Positions 16,621-24,942 of a stretch of DNA of 64,000 nt are shown in pieces. The DNA is taken from NCBI RefSeq assembly GCF_039522665.1, contig NZ_BAAADV010000001.1, positions 682,001-746,000 on the forward strand, written 5' to 3'. Below the pieces are notes generated by a model. It did no database searches and was not told where the DNA came from. It was given only the letters and a program-made list of their open reading frames with translations. Position numbers and translations under genes: made by a program. Position 1 is the stretch's first letter. Every line of letters starts with the position of its first letter. This stretch comes from Natronoarchaeum mannanilyticum. Its GTDB lineage: Archaea > Halobacteriota > Halobacteria > Halobacteriales > Natronoarchaeaceae.

Positions 16621-16854
16621 ATGAACGCGCAGCAACCCCGTTCGGAGTCGACCGTCGACGCGCTTCCCGAGGAACTCGATTCGCCGCGCGCGAAGCTGGT
16701 GTATCTCTACCTGTCGGTCGCGGACGACGCCGGCCTGGCGGACCTGCAGGAGACGCTCGACCTGAAGAAGATAACGCTGTTTAGCATCCTCGACACCCTC
16801 CAGAGCCGCGATCTGGTCGAACACGACGGCGAGACGTACGCGGTCTCCGCGTGA
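16621..16854 (+). CDS. TrmB-like winged helix regulator
   Basis: A 77-residue protein, mostly one winged helix. A helix at 22-33 (SPRAKLVYLYLS) is followed by a helix-turn-helix (GLADLQETLDLKKITLFSILDTL) and a wing (LVEHDGETYAVS). It resembles the N-terminal DNA-binding domain of TrmB-type haloarchaeal regulators but lacks any ligand domain. The palindrome overlapping its promoter suggests self-control. Confidence 0.8.
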   Translation: MNAQQPRSESTVDALPEELDSPRAKLVYLYLSVADDAGLADLQETLDLKKITLFSILDTLQSRDLVEHDGETYAVSA

Positions 16855-16899
16855 GCGGTCGCGAAACGGACTTGTAGGTGTACGCCCAACCCCGAGAGC

Positions 16900-17160
16900 G
16901 TGCCCGACGACAGCTCGCTGACCGACTTTTTCCAGGGGGACAGCGACGCCGACGGCGAACCGGCATCCAGCGACGACGAGCAGGACGCCGACAGTCGGCC
17001 GAGCGGAGAACCGGCGGCGACCGACGGCGTCGACGCCGCCACAACCGTCACCTACGAGTGGAGCGACGACGGTGTCGCCTGCGCCGACTGCGGCGAGCCG
17101 ACGCGGCGGCGCTGGCGGGACGACGGGACGTTCGTCTGCGCGGACTGCAAGGACTGGTAG
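16900..17160 (+). CDS. zinc-ribbon protein (DUF7573-like)
   Basis: An 86-residue protein starting with GTG. It has an acidic low-complexity N-terminus (about 1-48) and a C-terminal four-cysteine ribbon, CADCGEPTRRRWRDDG then CADCKDW. The arrangement matches the haloarchaeal proteins called DUF7573. It probably binds one zinc ion; the role is unknown. It is separated by 45 bases from the regulator gene and could share its transcript. Confidence 0.75.
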   Translation: MPDDSSLTDFFQGDSDADGEPASSDDEQDADSRPSGEPAATDGVDAATTVTYEWSDDGVACADCGEPTRRRWRDDGTFVCADCKDW

Positions 17161-17191
17161 CGCGAGATGTCGGGAGTTTCGCGGACAGCGG

Positions 17192-17992
17192 TCACTCGGG
17201 CGGCGTCAGCTCCGCGAGGACCGGCAGGTGGTCCGACGGGAACCGGCCGTCCTCGTCGCGGTCGGCGCAGGTCGCGACGCGCTCGACGCCGACGCCGGGG
17301 GTGACGAGAACGTGGTCGATCTCCATGCCCGCGAGCAGCGAGTCGTAGTCGTTTCTGGTCGTTCCGGGGCCTTCGATCGGTTTCGACGCGACGGTGCGAG
17401 CGTCGCGGAACCGGAGGCCGGGGGCGTCGGCGTCGACGAGCCGGCGGATCGGCGGGGCGTCGGCCTCGCAGTTGAAATCGCCCGACAGGATCACCGGGTC
17501 GCCGTCGGCGAACGATTCGAGGCGACGCCGAAGCAGGGTCGCGCTCTCCAGACGAGCGCGTTCGCCCCGGTGGTCGAGGTGGACGTTGCAGTGGACGAGC
17601 GCCGTGTCCGCGGGCTCGTCGCGCAGTCTAACGCACGTGGCGATCCGCGGGAGGTCGGCGTCCCAGCCGACGCTGCCGGGCTCGTCGGGCGTCTCCGAGA
17701 GCCAGAACGTCTCCCGATCCGCGAGGGCGAAGCGGCCTGACCGGAACCCGATCGGGACGTGCTCGCCTTCGTCGGGCGCGGCCGCTCGGCCCCGCCCGAC
17801 GATCCGGTGGTCGGGCAGGCGCTCGCGAAGGTCCGCGACCTGGTGGGCCAGGGGCTCCTGAAACCCGACGACGTCGGGGTCGTACGATCGCACCACGTCG
17901 GCGAGGGCGTCCCGGCGGTGCGCCCAGGCACGGTCGCCGTCCTCCGGCGTATCGTAGCGGACGTTGTACGTGAGGAGTCGGAGCGGGGTCAC
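17192..17992 (-). CDS. endonuclease/exonuclease/phosphatase-fold protein
   Basis: A 266-residue EEP-superfamily enzyme. Visible motifs are LTYNVR at the start, DVVGFQEP with the catalytic Glu, VHLDHRGE, the SGDFNCE Asn/Asp pair, and the terminal SDHLPV with the catalytic His. These are Mg-dependent phosphodiesterases or phosphatases; the substrate cannot be told. No signal peptide is present, so it is cytoplasmic. The GTG at 17992 puts LRLLTYNVR at the normal position. It is divergent from the MATE gene. Confidence 0.88.
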   Translation of the reverse strand: MTPLRLLTYNVRYDTPEDGDRAWAHRRDALADVVRSYDPDVVGFQEPLAHQVADLRERLPDHRIVGRGRAAAPDEGEHVPIGFRSGRFALADRETFWLSETPDEPGSVGWDADLPRIATCVRLRDEPADTALVHCNVHLDHRGERARLESATLLRRRLESFADGDPVILSGDFNCEADAPPIRRLVDADAPGLRFRDARTVASKPIEGPGTTRNDYDSLLAGMEIDHVLVTPGVGVERVATCADRDEDGRFPSDHLPVLAELTPPE

Positions 17993-18116
17993 GGTTGCCA
18001 GGTCGCGGTCCGCCGTCCTAAAGCCGCCGGGTATCGGCGTCCGGACGGCCGCAGTCGGTGCGGGACGCCGTCGATGCGACGTTCCGATTCTTTCATTACA
18101 GGCGACGGGAATAGTA

Positions 18117-19604
18117 GTGTCAGTGGCAGAGACGGTCGAAGACTCACTGACCGACGGCAGCCTGGTGGGCCCGATGGTCCGGCTGGCCTGGCCGATCATC
18201 GTGATCCAGCTGCTGCAGGTCACGTACAACGTCGCGGACACGCTGTGGCTGGGGCGGTACTCGGCGGCCGCGGTCGGCGCGATGAGCCTCGCGTTCCCCG
18301 TGAGTCTGCTGTTGGTCTCCTTTGCCGGCGGGTTCACGACGGGCGGGAGCATCCTCGTCGCCCAGTACACGGGCGCCGACAGCGACCGCTCGGCCGGGTC
18401 GGTCGCCGGCCAGACGATGAGCTTCGTGATCGGGGTGGGCGTCCTGATCGGGGCCGTCGGCGTCGCGTCGACCGAGCGGCTGCTGGGGCTGTTCCCGAGC
18501 CAGCAAGAGACCGCGGCGACGGTCGTCCCGATGGCCGTCGAGTACCTCGAAGTGCTGTTCGCCGGGATGCCGTTTTTCATCGGCTTCTACGCGTTCACCG
18601 CGATCATGCGGGGGTACGGCGACACGCGCGCGCCAATGTACGTGATGGCCGTCAGCGTGCTCCTGAACGTCGTCCTCGACCCGTTCCTCATCTTCGGGTG
18701 GTGGATCGCGCCCGATCTGGGCGTCGCCGGCGCGGCGGCCGCGACGATCGCCTCGCGCGCCGTCGCGACGCTGCTGGGGCTGTGGATCCTCTTCGGAACC
18801 GCGCGCGGACCGGCGGTCTCGCTGCCCGACATCCGCCCGCGGCTCGACACCGTCCGGAAGATCGTCGACCTCGGCGTGCCGGCGTCGATCGAACAGTCGA
18901 CCAACGCCATGGCGCTGATCGCGATGGCGGCGATGACGGTTTCGTTCGCCCCGCCGGTGGTCGCGGCCTACGGGCTGGGAAACCGGCTGGTGTCGCTCGT
19001 CTTCCTGCCGGCGATGGGGCTGGGCCAGGCGACAAACTCGATCGTCGGCCAGAACCTCGGCGCCGAGAAGACCGGTCGGGCCGAACGGGCGGCGTGGCTG
19101 GCGGTCGGGCTCTGCGCCGGCGTGATGGTCGTCGCCGCCGCGCTGGCGGCGGCGTTCGCTCGTCCGATCGTCGAGCTGTTCATCGCCGTCGAGGACGAGT
19201 ACGCCGCCGCGGCGATCGGCCACGGCGTCGCGTACCTCCGGATCAGCACGATCGGATTCGTGTTCATCGCCGTCTCGGAGGTGCTGCTGGGTGCGTTCCG
19301 GGGCGCCGGCAACACCCGTACCGCGATGGCGATCTCGATGTTCAAGCTGTGGGTCGTCAGCGTCTGCGGTACCTACCTGCTGACCTTCACCTTCGAGTTC
19401 GGCGTGACCGGGCTCTGGGTCGGTTCGACGCTCGAACACGTCGGCGGCGCCGTGCTCGCGCTGGCCTGGTTCGCACGGGGCACCTGGAAGGAGGCGGTGA
19501 TCGACGACGATCGGACCGGAGACCCGACGGACGACGGCGAACCCGGCGGCGCCCCCGACGACGCGCCCGACGCCGACGTCCCGCCGGCAGACGGCGCAGA
19601 GTGA
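18117..19604 (+). CDS. MATE family efflux transporter
   Basis: A 495-residue membrane protein with 12 predicted helices in two similar halves (VRLAWPIIVIQLLQVTYN near the start, VDLGVPASIEQSTNAMALI at the start of the second half). MATE proteins expel drugs or metabolites using a Na+ or H+ gradient. The tail after residue 460 is an acidic, Asp/Gly/Pro-rich extension. GTG 18117 or 18123 is the likely start; residues further upstream are not family-like. Confidence 0.92.
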   Translation: MSVAETVEDSLTDGSLVGPMVRLAWPIIVIQLLQVTYNVADTLWLGRYSAAAVGAMSLAFPVSLLLVSFAGGFTTGGSILVAQYTGADSDRSAGSVAGQTMSFVIGVGVLIGAVGVASTERLLGLFPSQQETAATVVPMAVEYLEVLFAGMPFFIGFYAFTAIMRGYGDTRAPMYVMAVSVLLNVVLDPFLIFGWWIAPDLGVAGAAAATIASRAVATLLGLWILFGTARGPAVSLPDIRPRLDTVRKIVDLGVPASIEQSTNAMALIAMAAMTVSFAPPVVAAYGLGNRLVSLVFLPAMGLGQATNSIVGQNLGAEKTGRAERAAWLAVGLCAGVMVVAAALAAAFARPIVELFIAVEDEYAAAAIGHGVAYLRISTIGFVFIAVSEVLLGAFRGAGNTRTAMAISMFKLWVVSVCGTYLLTFTFEFGVTGLWVGSTLEHVGGAVLALAWFARGTWKEAVIDDDRTGDPTDDGEPGGAPDDAPDADVPPADGAE

Positions 19605-19670
19605 TGCCGATCGGCGGTATCAGGAACAGTCGCCGCCTCGCCGCCGCGAAGCTACAAGATCCTGGCGTCC

Positions 19671-20159
19671 GTGGAGCGAATCACTGTGTCCCAGCGCAAC
19701 GAGTTCGACTGCACCGGCGCCTGGTCGCGCGACGGCGTCGCATCGTTCCTGCGCGAGACGACCGTGCCGGTCCGACTGTCGTGTCGCACGCCCGCCGACC
19801 GGCTCTGGATGCTCTCGCTGTGGTACGAGTACCGCGACGGCCGGCTGTGGTGTGCGACCGCCGCCGACGCTGACGTCGTCGAGTACCTGCGGGCCGACGA
19901 CGAGATCACCTTCGAGGTGTCGACGAACGAGCCGCCCTACCGGGGCGTGCGGGGCAACGGCGTCGCGCGGGTCGAAGACGACGGCGGCAAGGAGCTCCTG
20001 ACGACGCTCCTGGAGCGGTATCTCGGCGGGACGGACTCGTCGCTGGCGAATCGATTGCTCGACGAGGATCGGGAAGAGGTTCGAATCGCGATCGAGCCCC
20101 GGCGGGCGTTCAGCTGGGATTACTCGGCGCGGATGGCCGACGCCGTCGAAGAATCCTAG
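19671..20159 (+). CDS. pyridoxamine 5'-phosphate oxidase-fold FMN protein
   Basis: A 162-residue split-barrel protein. FLRETTVPVRLSCRTPADRLWMLSLWYEYRDGRLW is the usual flavin-binding opening, and the later YRGVRGNGVARV strand fits the family. Such proteins reduce or oxidise small molecules with FMN or F420; the substrate is unknown. The GTG at 19671 is used; a GTG at 19686 is a good alternative. Its stop overlaps the convergent archaemetzincin gene by four bases. A second protein of this fold is at 33451. Confidence 0.8.
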   Translation: MERITVSQRNEFDCTGAWSRDGVASFLRETTVPVRLSCRTPADRLWMLSLWYEYRDGRLWCATAADADVVEYLRADDEITFEVSTNEPPYRGVRGNGVARVEDDGGKELLTTLLERYLGGTDSSLANRLLDEDREEVRIAIEPRRAFSWDYSARMADAVEES

Positions 20160-20677
20160 AGGACTTGCCGCTGGCAGCTGCCACAGAGGGTCTCCTCTTT
20201 GACGTCGACCTCGCGCACGGTCGGCGAGAAGTTCATCACGCAGCGGTTGTTGTCGCAGTGCTCCAGCCCGAGGGTGTGGCCGATCTCGTGGACGATCTCC
20301 TTGCGCACGCGGTCGCCGAAGATCTCGTCGGCGTCGCGCTCGGAGAACCCGCCGTCGCTCGAAGTTTGGAGGCGGTACGTCGAGACGACGCTGCCGTTGC
20401 CGTCGAGGTAGGCGAGCCCGAACACGTAGTTGCGCTTGCGGTAGAACAGGTCCTTGGCCGTGACGGCGATGTTCTTCTCGCCCGACCCGACGCGGCTGGC
20501 CAGCTCGATGAAGTCCTCGGCGCGGTACTGGTTCCGATTGGCGTCGAACGCGCCGCTGGGGATCGGCTGTGACTCGTGGACGGTGACCTCGCAGTCGTAC
20601 ACCGTCCGGAGGCCGGCGGACGCCTTCCGCTTGACCTCCGCGGGCAGGTCCCCCACCGGCACGATGTCAACGAGCAT
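20156..20677 (-). CDS. amzA: archaemetzincin zinc protease
   Basis: A 173-residue metalloprotease. The zinc site HEIGHTLGLEHC is followed by the Met-turn-like CVMNFS and a four-cysteine pattern (CDNNRC and CGSC) typical of archaemetzincins, which bind a second structural zinc. Peptidase activity is known for human homologues; archaeal substrates are unknown. The ATG at 20677 lies about 29 bases after a TATA-like box (20703-20710 on the minus strand), which argues against the longer frame starting at 20758. Confidence 0.92.
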   Translation of the reverse strand: MLVDIVPVGDLPAEVKRKASAGLRTVYDCEVTVHESQPIPSGAFDANRNQYRAEDFIELASRVGSGEKNIAVTAKDLFYRKRNYVFGLAYLDGNGSVVSTYRLQTSSDGGFSERDADEIFGDRVRKEIVHEIGHTLGLEHCDNNRCVMNFSPTVREVDVKEETLCGSCQRQVL

Positions 20678-20702
20678 GCGACCGTATACTATCGCGCCGA
20701 GC

Positions 20703-20710
20703 ATAAATAT
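20703..20710 (-). promoter_or_regulatory. TATA box for amzA
   Basis: On the minus strand ATATTTAT lies 26-33 bases before the ATG at 20677. The box is nearly symmetric, so it could also serve rightward transcription towards the hairpin element. Confidence 0.5.
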
Positions 20711-20914
20711 CCCGCCGTGGCGGCATCCGTTTCGAGGGCCTGCGGGCGATTGGTTCACTCGGTTCGAGGTTCTGGTTTGGGCGTGGTCGGGACGGGATTG
20801 CTTCTAGGAACTGGTGGAACTGGGACGGACGGAAACACCTCGAAAGCCCTCGGCCCGCCCCTAGCAGTGACGGCAGTTCAGACCAACGGGAACACATCGA
20901 AAGCCCTCGGCCCG

Positions 20915-20977
20915 GTCGCGGCGTCTGCGGAAGATCTCCTCGTTTCGCTCGGATAGTGCCACCGCAGACGCCGCGAC
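20915..20977 (+). repeat. 16-bp perfect helix of copy A
   Basis: Arms 20915-20930 and 20962-20977 pair perfectly and extend to 18 bp with the flanking CG bases. The 31-base loop contains a CTCGTTTCGCTCGGATAG segment that is conserved in copy B although the arms there are entirely different in sequence. Confidence 0.85.
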
Positions 20978-21344
20978 CGAGCCTCGCCCTTTCAGTCCGC
21001 CGGAAGACTCGCTACGCTCGTCTTCCGAGCCCTACCTCGCTGCGCTCGGCAGGACGCCAGGAACAGCAGTGCGCGGGTCGCCTAGGGGCGACCACGCGCG
21101 CCCCGGCCCTCCCCCGTCGTCCGCACGAGCAAAGCGAGTGCAGGCTCGGAAGAGCGAAGCTCTTCCGGCGGCGCGACACGGGGTCGCGCCGGGCCGCGCG
21201 GTTGCGGTGGCGCGCGCTGTCGAGTCCTTGTGACGAGACAGCGTCGCGCGAGGGACGGCGCCGGAGGCGCCGAGGCTGGGGAGGATGAGGCTGCGGTTGG
21301 GTGGGAATGAAAGGGGCCGCCGCGCCCGATCCGGTGAGGTCGTT

Positions 21345-21404
21345 CGAAAGGCGGCGCGGAGCGCCGCCTTTCGTGATGACGAGAGACGCCTTTGGCGTCT
21401 CTCG
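21345..21404 (+). repeat. double hairpin joined by TGATGA
   Basis: The first hairpin has 13-bp arms CGAAAGGCGGCGC and its complement with loop GGA (21345-21373). The second has 11-bp arms CGAGAGACGCC and its complement with loop TTT (21380-21404). The same pair exists at 35236-35291 with different arm sequences, and there it runs opposite to the rest of the element. Confidence 0.85.
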
Positions 21405-21661
21405 GACCACGACGCAAGCACCGCAGCGACCGACGGGAGCGAGGAGCACAGCGAGCCGTAACCGGTCGAGCGTGGCGGGGGCTTTCAGAGCGTCGTGAGT
21501 AACTGCTACTGTTCCAGAGAGCGCGGCGGGAATTCTCAGGACAGTATCGACCCTGTCCGGTACTCCGGATCCAGAGAACCCACGAGAAAACGAGCGATCG
21601 AGACGAACTCTCTCTGATCGAACCCGACACGTCCTTACCCCCGCCGCGCGTCCCGCCCGAC

Positions 21662-22552
21662 ATGAACGACGACCCGAACAGCGGTCCTGACGCGGACGCG
21701 GTCGTCCTCGACATCGACGGCGTGCTGGTCGACGTCGCGGACTCGTACCGCCGCGCGATCGTGGAGTCGGTCGAGGCGGTGTACGGCGAGGCGATCCCCA
21801 GGACCGGGATCCAGCAGTTCAAGGACGCCGGCGGATTCAACAACGACTGGGAGCTCACGTACGCCGCGGCGCTGTACGTGCTGGCCGACCGCGAGGGCTA
21901 CGACGCCGACCTCGCGGCGTTCACCGACGCGATCGCCGAGCGCGGCGGCGGCCTCGACGCCGCGGAAGCCGAGGTCCGCGAGGCGCTCGACGCCGACGCC
22001 TGGGCGCTCGTCGAGCAGCGCTGGGACCCCGAGCGCCTGCGCGACGTGTTCCAGCAGCTCTACCTCGGGAGCGATCTGTACCGCGAGCTCGAAGGCCGGG
22101 AGCCCGACTCCGAGACGCGAGGGTACATCCACGACGAGCCGGTGTTGCTCGACGACGAAACCCGCCGAGAGCTCGTCGAGCGGTACGACGTCGGCGTCGT
22201 CACCGGCCGCCCCGCGGCGGAGGCCGACATCGCCCTCGAACGGGCGGGCCTCGACATCCCGGACGAGCACCGCTTCACGATGGACGACTGGGAGGAGGGC
22301 AAGCCCCACCCGAAGGCGCTGACGACGCTGGCCGAGCGGTTCGACGCCCGGTCGGTCGTGTTCGTCGGCGACACGCTGGATGACGTGCGGACCGCGGTCA
22401 ACGCCACCGAGGCCGATCCCGACCGCGAGTACCGCGGCGTCGGCGTCCTGACCGGCGGGCTCACAGGTGAAGACGGCCGGCGAAAGTACGAGGATGCCGG
22501 CGCCGCCGCTGTGCTGGCGTCGGTCAACGCGCTCCCCGACTGGTTGGAGTAA
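21662..22552 (+). CDS. HAD-superfamily hydrolase (TIGR01548-like)
   Basis: A 296-residue HAD phosphatase. Motif I DIDGVLVD is near residue 17, motif II VVTGRP near 180, motif III lysine in [10 protein letters not shown] and motif [11 protein letters not shown] near 237. The length and the inserted helical cap match the haloarchaeal TIGR01548 family. The substrate is unknown; some relatives sit in histidine biosynthesis clusters, but that context is absent here. The ATG at 21662 is about 140 bases past the end of hairpin element A. Confidence 0.88.
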   Translation: MNDDPNSGPDADAVVLDIDGVLVDVADSYRRAIVESVEAVYGEAIPRTGIQQFKDAGGFNNDWELTYAAALYVLADREGYDADLAAFTDAIAERGGGLDAAEAEVREALDADAWALVEQRWDPERLRDVFQQLYLGSDLYRELEGREPDSETRGYIHDEPVLLDDETRRELVERYDVGVVTGRPAAEADIALERAGLDIPDEHRFTMDDWEEGKPHPKALTTLAERFDARSVVFVGDTLDDVRTAVNATEADPDREYRGVGVLTGGLTGEDGRRKYEDAGAAAVLASVNALPDWLE

Positions 22553-22587
22553 CAACAATTTTGTCGACCGGAAACGTAAGCCGAGCT

Positions 22588-22995
22588 ATGCTCGATCCGC
22601 GCGACCGCCAGTTCGTCGCGACGCTTGGCTTCGCTGCGATGGTCGCCGTCCTCGTCGCCGCCCTCGGGCAGGAGCACGCGGGCGTCGAGCGCTGGGAGCT
22701 CGTCGCGGTTGGCGTCTGGATCGTGCTGATGCCCGTAGCGTGGAAGCTGACCTACAGCGGCTTCGAGCGCTACGACGTCGCGCCGATGGACCTCTCCGAT
22801 CTGGGGAACGCGATATTGTTCGGTGCGGTCGGTGCCGCGGGGCTGTACGCGGCGAGCAGACTGGTTCCCGACGCCGTTCCGGGCTGGCTTCGATTTATCG
22901 CGGTCGTTGTCGTCGTCGCACCGCTGTCGACGCGGGCGTTCGCGTGGGTCGCCGAACGGCTCCCCGGGGGCGACCCCGAGTACGCCGACTCATGA
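22588..22995 (+). CDS. four-helix membrane protein, paralogue 1
   Basis: A 135-residue protein with hydrophobic segments at about 9-28, 36-55, 75-93 and 99-121. It begins MLDPRDRQFVATL, nearly the same as the next gene (MIQDPRDRRFVAAL), and both keep the same order of helices and a DAVPxW motif. Function is unknown. The ATG at 22588 is chosen over TTG 22561 because of this match. It overlaps the next gene by four bases. Confidence 0.72.
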   Translation: MLDPRDRQFVATLGFAAMVAVLVAALGQEHAGVERWELVAVGVWIVLMPVAWKLTYSGFERYDVAPMDLSDLGNAILFGAVGAAGLYAASRLVPDAVPGWLRFIAVVVVVAPLSTRAFAWVAERLPGGDPEYADS

Positions 22996-23378
22996 TACAG
23001 GATCCCCGCGATCGCCGATTCGTCGCCGCGCTCTGCGTCGCGGTGGTCGCGTCGGTGCCGCTGGGCGTGCTCGCCGCCCGCATCCTCGGCGTCGCCCACT
23101 GGGAGTACGCCGCCGCGGGGATCCAGCTCGCCGCCGCGCCGATCTGCTGGTGGCTCGCGTTCGTCCGGTTTGAGCGCCCCGACGGGACGCCGATCGAGCT
23201 GGGCCAGGGCGGCCAGTTTCTCCTTCGGGCCGGCACCACGGTCGTCGCCCTGACAGCGGCCTACGTCCTCGCTCCCGACGCAGTCCCGCAGTGGGCCTTC
23301 GCAGCGGCGCCTGCAGCCGCCGTCGGCGTCCAGCTGTGGTATCTCGATCGGGCGTCCTGGGTCGAGGTGCCGGAGTAG
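22992..23378 (+). CDS. four-helix membrane protein, paralogue 2
   Basis: A 128-residue tandem paralogue of the previous gene with the same four-helix layout and the shared segments DPRDRRFVAAL, FERPDGTPIEL (versus FERYDVAPMDL) and PDAVPQW (versus PDAVPGW). The ATG overlaps the TGA of the previous gene. The two proteins probably form a heteromer; this is inferred from duplication and coupling only. Confidence 0.72.
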   Translation: MIQDPRDRRFVAALCVAVVASVPLGVLAARILGVAHWEYAAAGIQLAAAPICWWLAFVRFERPDGTPIELGQGGQFLLRAGTTVVALTAAYVLAPDAVPQWAFAAAPAAAVGVQLWYLDRASWVEVPE

Positions 23379-23488
23379 GACGGTTGGGCGGGCCATCAGC
23401 ACAGCCCCGCCGCCGGATCGGGACGTCGGCGCGGCCCCGACGTTGCCGGTCACACAACCCTTTTTGTGCGCTCGGCCAACTCACGAGT

Positions 23489-24157
23489 ATGCGAATCGCG
23501 CTACTCGGCGGCACCGGCGACATCGGCCAGGGGCTCGCGCTGCGGTGGGCCTACGACACCAACCACGAGGTCATCATCGGCTCCCGGGACCCCGAGAAGG
23601 CCCGGACGAAGGCCGAGGAGTACGAAACCGAACTCGACAGCCGCGGCGTCGACCGATCGATCAACGGGTTCGAGAACGCGATGGCGGCCGACCGCGCGAA
23701 CGTCGTCGTGCTGGCCGTACCGCCGTACCACGTCTCGGACACCGTCGAGTCGATCGCCGACCGGCTCGACGACGAGACGACGCTCGTCTCGCCCGCGGTC
23801 GGCATGAAAAGCGACGAGAGCGGGCTCCACTACCACAAGCCCGGCGCGGGCAGCGTCACCGCGGTCGCCGCCGAGGCGGCGCCCGAGGACGTGCCCGTCG
23901 TCGGCGCGTTCCACAACCTCTCGGCCGACCGGCTCGCCAACCTGGACGTCCAGTTCGACGTCGACACGCTGGTCGTCGGCGACGACGCCGACGCCAAAGA
24001 GACGGTCGCCGCGCTCGCGGAGGGGATCGACGGGCTCCGAGCGTTAGACGCCGGGCCGATCGAGAACGCCGCCGAGGTCGAGAGCGTGACGCCGCTCGTG
24101 ATCAACATCGCCCGCTACAACGACGGGATGCACGACGTCGGCGTCAAGTTCAGCTAG
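23489..24157 (+). CDS. npdG: NADPH-dependent F420 reductase
   Basis: A 222-residue Rossmann protein. GGTGDIGQG at residues 7-15 binds the dinucleotide, GSRDPEKA fits NADPH preference, and AVPPYHV plus the closing RYNDGMHDVGVKFS match the F420:NADP oxidoreductase family. It moves hydride between NADP and coenzyme F420 in the cytoplasm. A CCCTTTTTGTG box near 23458 is about 28 bases upstream. It is convergent with the thioredoxin gene. Confidence 0.9.
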   Translation: MRIALLGGTGDIGQGLALRWAYDTNHEVIIGSRDPEKARTKAEEYETELDSRGVDRSINGFENAMAADRANVVVLAVPPYHVSDTVESIADRLDDETTLVSPAVGMKSDESGLHYHKPGAGSVTAVAAEAAPEDVPVVGAFHNLSADRLANLDVQFDVDTLVVGDDADAKETVAALAEGIDGLRALDAGPIENAAEVESVTPLVINIARYNDGMHDVGVKFS

Positions 24158-24285
24158 GCGGTTCGGCGACGATCGCTTCGTTGACGGCACAGCTCGACCG
24201 CGGACGGCACGGCACCGCCACCCGCAGCGCGGCGCCGCCGCTGACGGCGCGGAGACCGGAGAAAATCGTCGTTTCGTCGTCCGCT

Positions 24286-24555
24286 CTAGGCGCCGGCCTG
24301 GTCGAGCGCGCTCTCGATGTCGTCGCGCTGCGTGACGCCGACGAACCGCTCGACGATGCCGTCGTCGTTCTCGACGATCAGCGTCGGCAGCGAGCGCACC
24401 TGGTACTCGTTGGCGACGTCCTGCTCCTCGTCGACGTTGATCTTCTCGATCTCGAAGCTGTCCCCGCGGTCGTCCTCGATCTCCTCGAGGATCGGGTCCT
24501 GCGTCTTGCACGGCCCGCACCAGTCTGCGTAGAAGTCCTTCAGCGTTACAGTCAT
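24286..24555 (-). CDS. trxA: thioredoxin
   Basis: An 89-residue thioredoxin with the redox motif WCGPC at residues 12-16 and the cis-proline segment RSLPTLIV near 54-61. It reduces disulfides in the cytoplasm. It is slightly shorter than the bacterial protein because it lacks the first strand and helix, a common form in haloarchaea. It is divergent from the Sec61-beta gene. Confidence 0.93.
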   Translation of the reverse strand: MTVTLKDFYADWCGPCKTQDPILEEIEDDRGDSFEIEKINVDEEQDVANEYQVRSLPTLIVENDDGIVERFVGVTQRDDIESALDQAGA

Positions 24556-24765
24556 GCTGCTATCAAATGCTATTCCCGTCGGTCGCGCATAAGGGTTTCC
24601 CACTTTGGTACACCGCGCGCGAAACCGCCAGCCCGCCCCGTCCGCGGGCCCGAGAACCCGATACCGAGCGCTTCGCGGGCACCCGCTGCGACGGTTGCTA
24701 CGGGAGCCCGCACGGCGACCGGCCCGGTCGAAAGGTTTAGTGCCCCGGATGCCGGAGGACCGAAC

Positions 24766-24942
24766 ATGAGCAGCGGCCAAAACTCCGGCGGCCTGATGTC
24801 GAGTGCGGGACTGGTCCGGTACTTCGACGCGGAGGATCGAAACGCGATCAAGATGGATCCCAAGTCGGTTTTCGTCTTCGCGATCCTGCTGGGCATCGCG
24901 GTCCAGGCGGTGTCGGTCGCCGTCTACGGCATCACGGTCTGA
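24766..24942 (+). CDS. secG: preprotein translocase subunit Sec61-beta
   Basis: A 58-residue tail-anchored protein. The GGLMSSAGLVRYFDAED segment and the single membrane helix (about 34-55) are diagnostic of archaeal Sec61-beta, the small subunit of the SecYE channel. It lies in the membrane with its N-terminus in the cytoplasm. A GGTTTAG box about 29 bases upstream supports the ATG. Confidence 0.95.
   Translation: MSSGQNSGGLMSSAGLVRYFDAEDRNAIKMDPKSVFVFAILLGIAVQAVSVAVYGITV

Larger units (their letters stand above)
20831..21522 (+). repeat. hairpin-rich non-coding element, copy A (candidate structured RNA)
   Basis: A gene-free element of about 690 bases whose reverse complement is matched along its length by 35141-35890. 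Shared blocks include AAGCCCTCGGCCCG (twice at the start), CGCCCTTTCAGTCCGCC, GGTTGCGGTGGCGCGCGCTG, GGCTGGGGAGGA, ATGAAAGGGGCCG and a closing CTGTTCCAGAGAG. Hairpins seen here: a 16-bp helix 20915-20930/20962-20977; a 12-bp helix with one bulged A (21071-21099); CGGAAGAGC/GCTCTTCCG (21147-21167); an 8-bp helix 21170-21190; a helix with a GA/GA internal loop (21216-21242); and two long hairpins (21345-21373, 21380-21404) joined by TGATGA. Sense strand is inferred as + from GA/GA and G-U evidence. Confidence 0.85.

Noticed and set aside
21216-21242. A kink-turn
   Set aside because: The tandem GA pairs are present, but the three-base bulge that defines a kink-turn is missing from both copies.
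20831-21522. Could the hairpin element be a CRISPR array or an insertion sequence?
   Set aside because: There are no regularly spaced identical repeats with unique spacers, no transposase frame and no terminal inverted repeats with a target duplication around the whole element.
20956-21858. Several open frames of 60-258 codons across hairpin element A
   Set aside because: They run through perfect inverted repeats, are rich in Arg, Ala, Pro and Ser, and are not preserved in frame in copy B.
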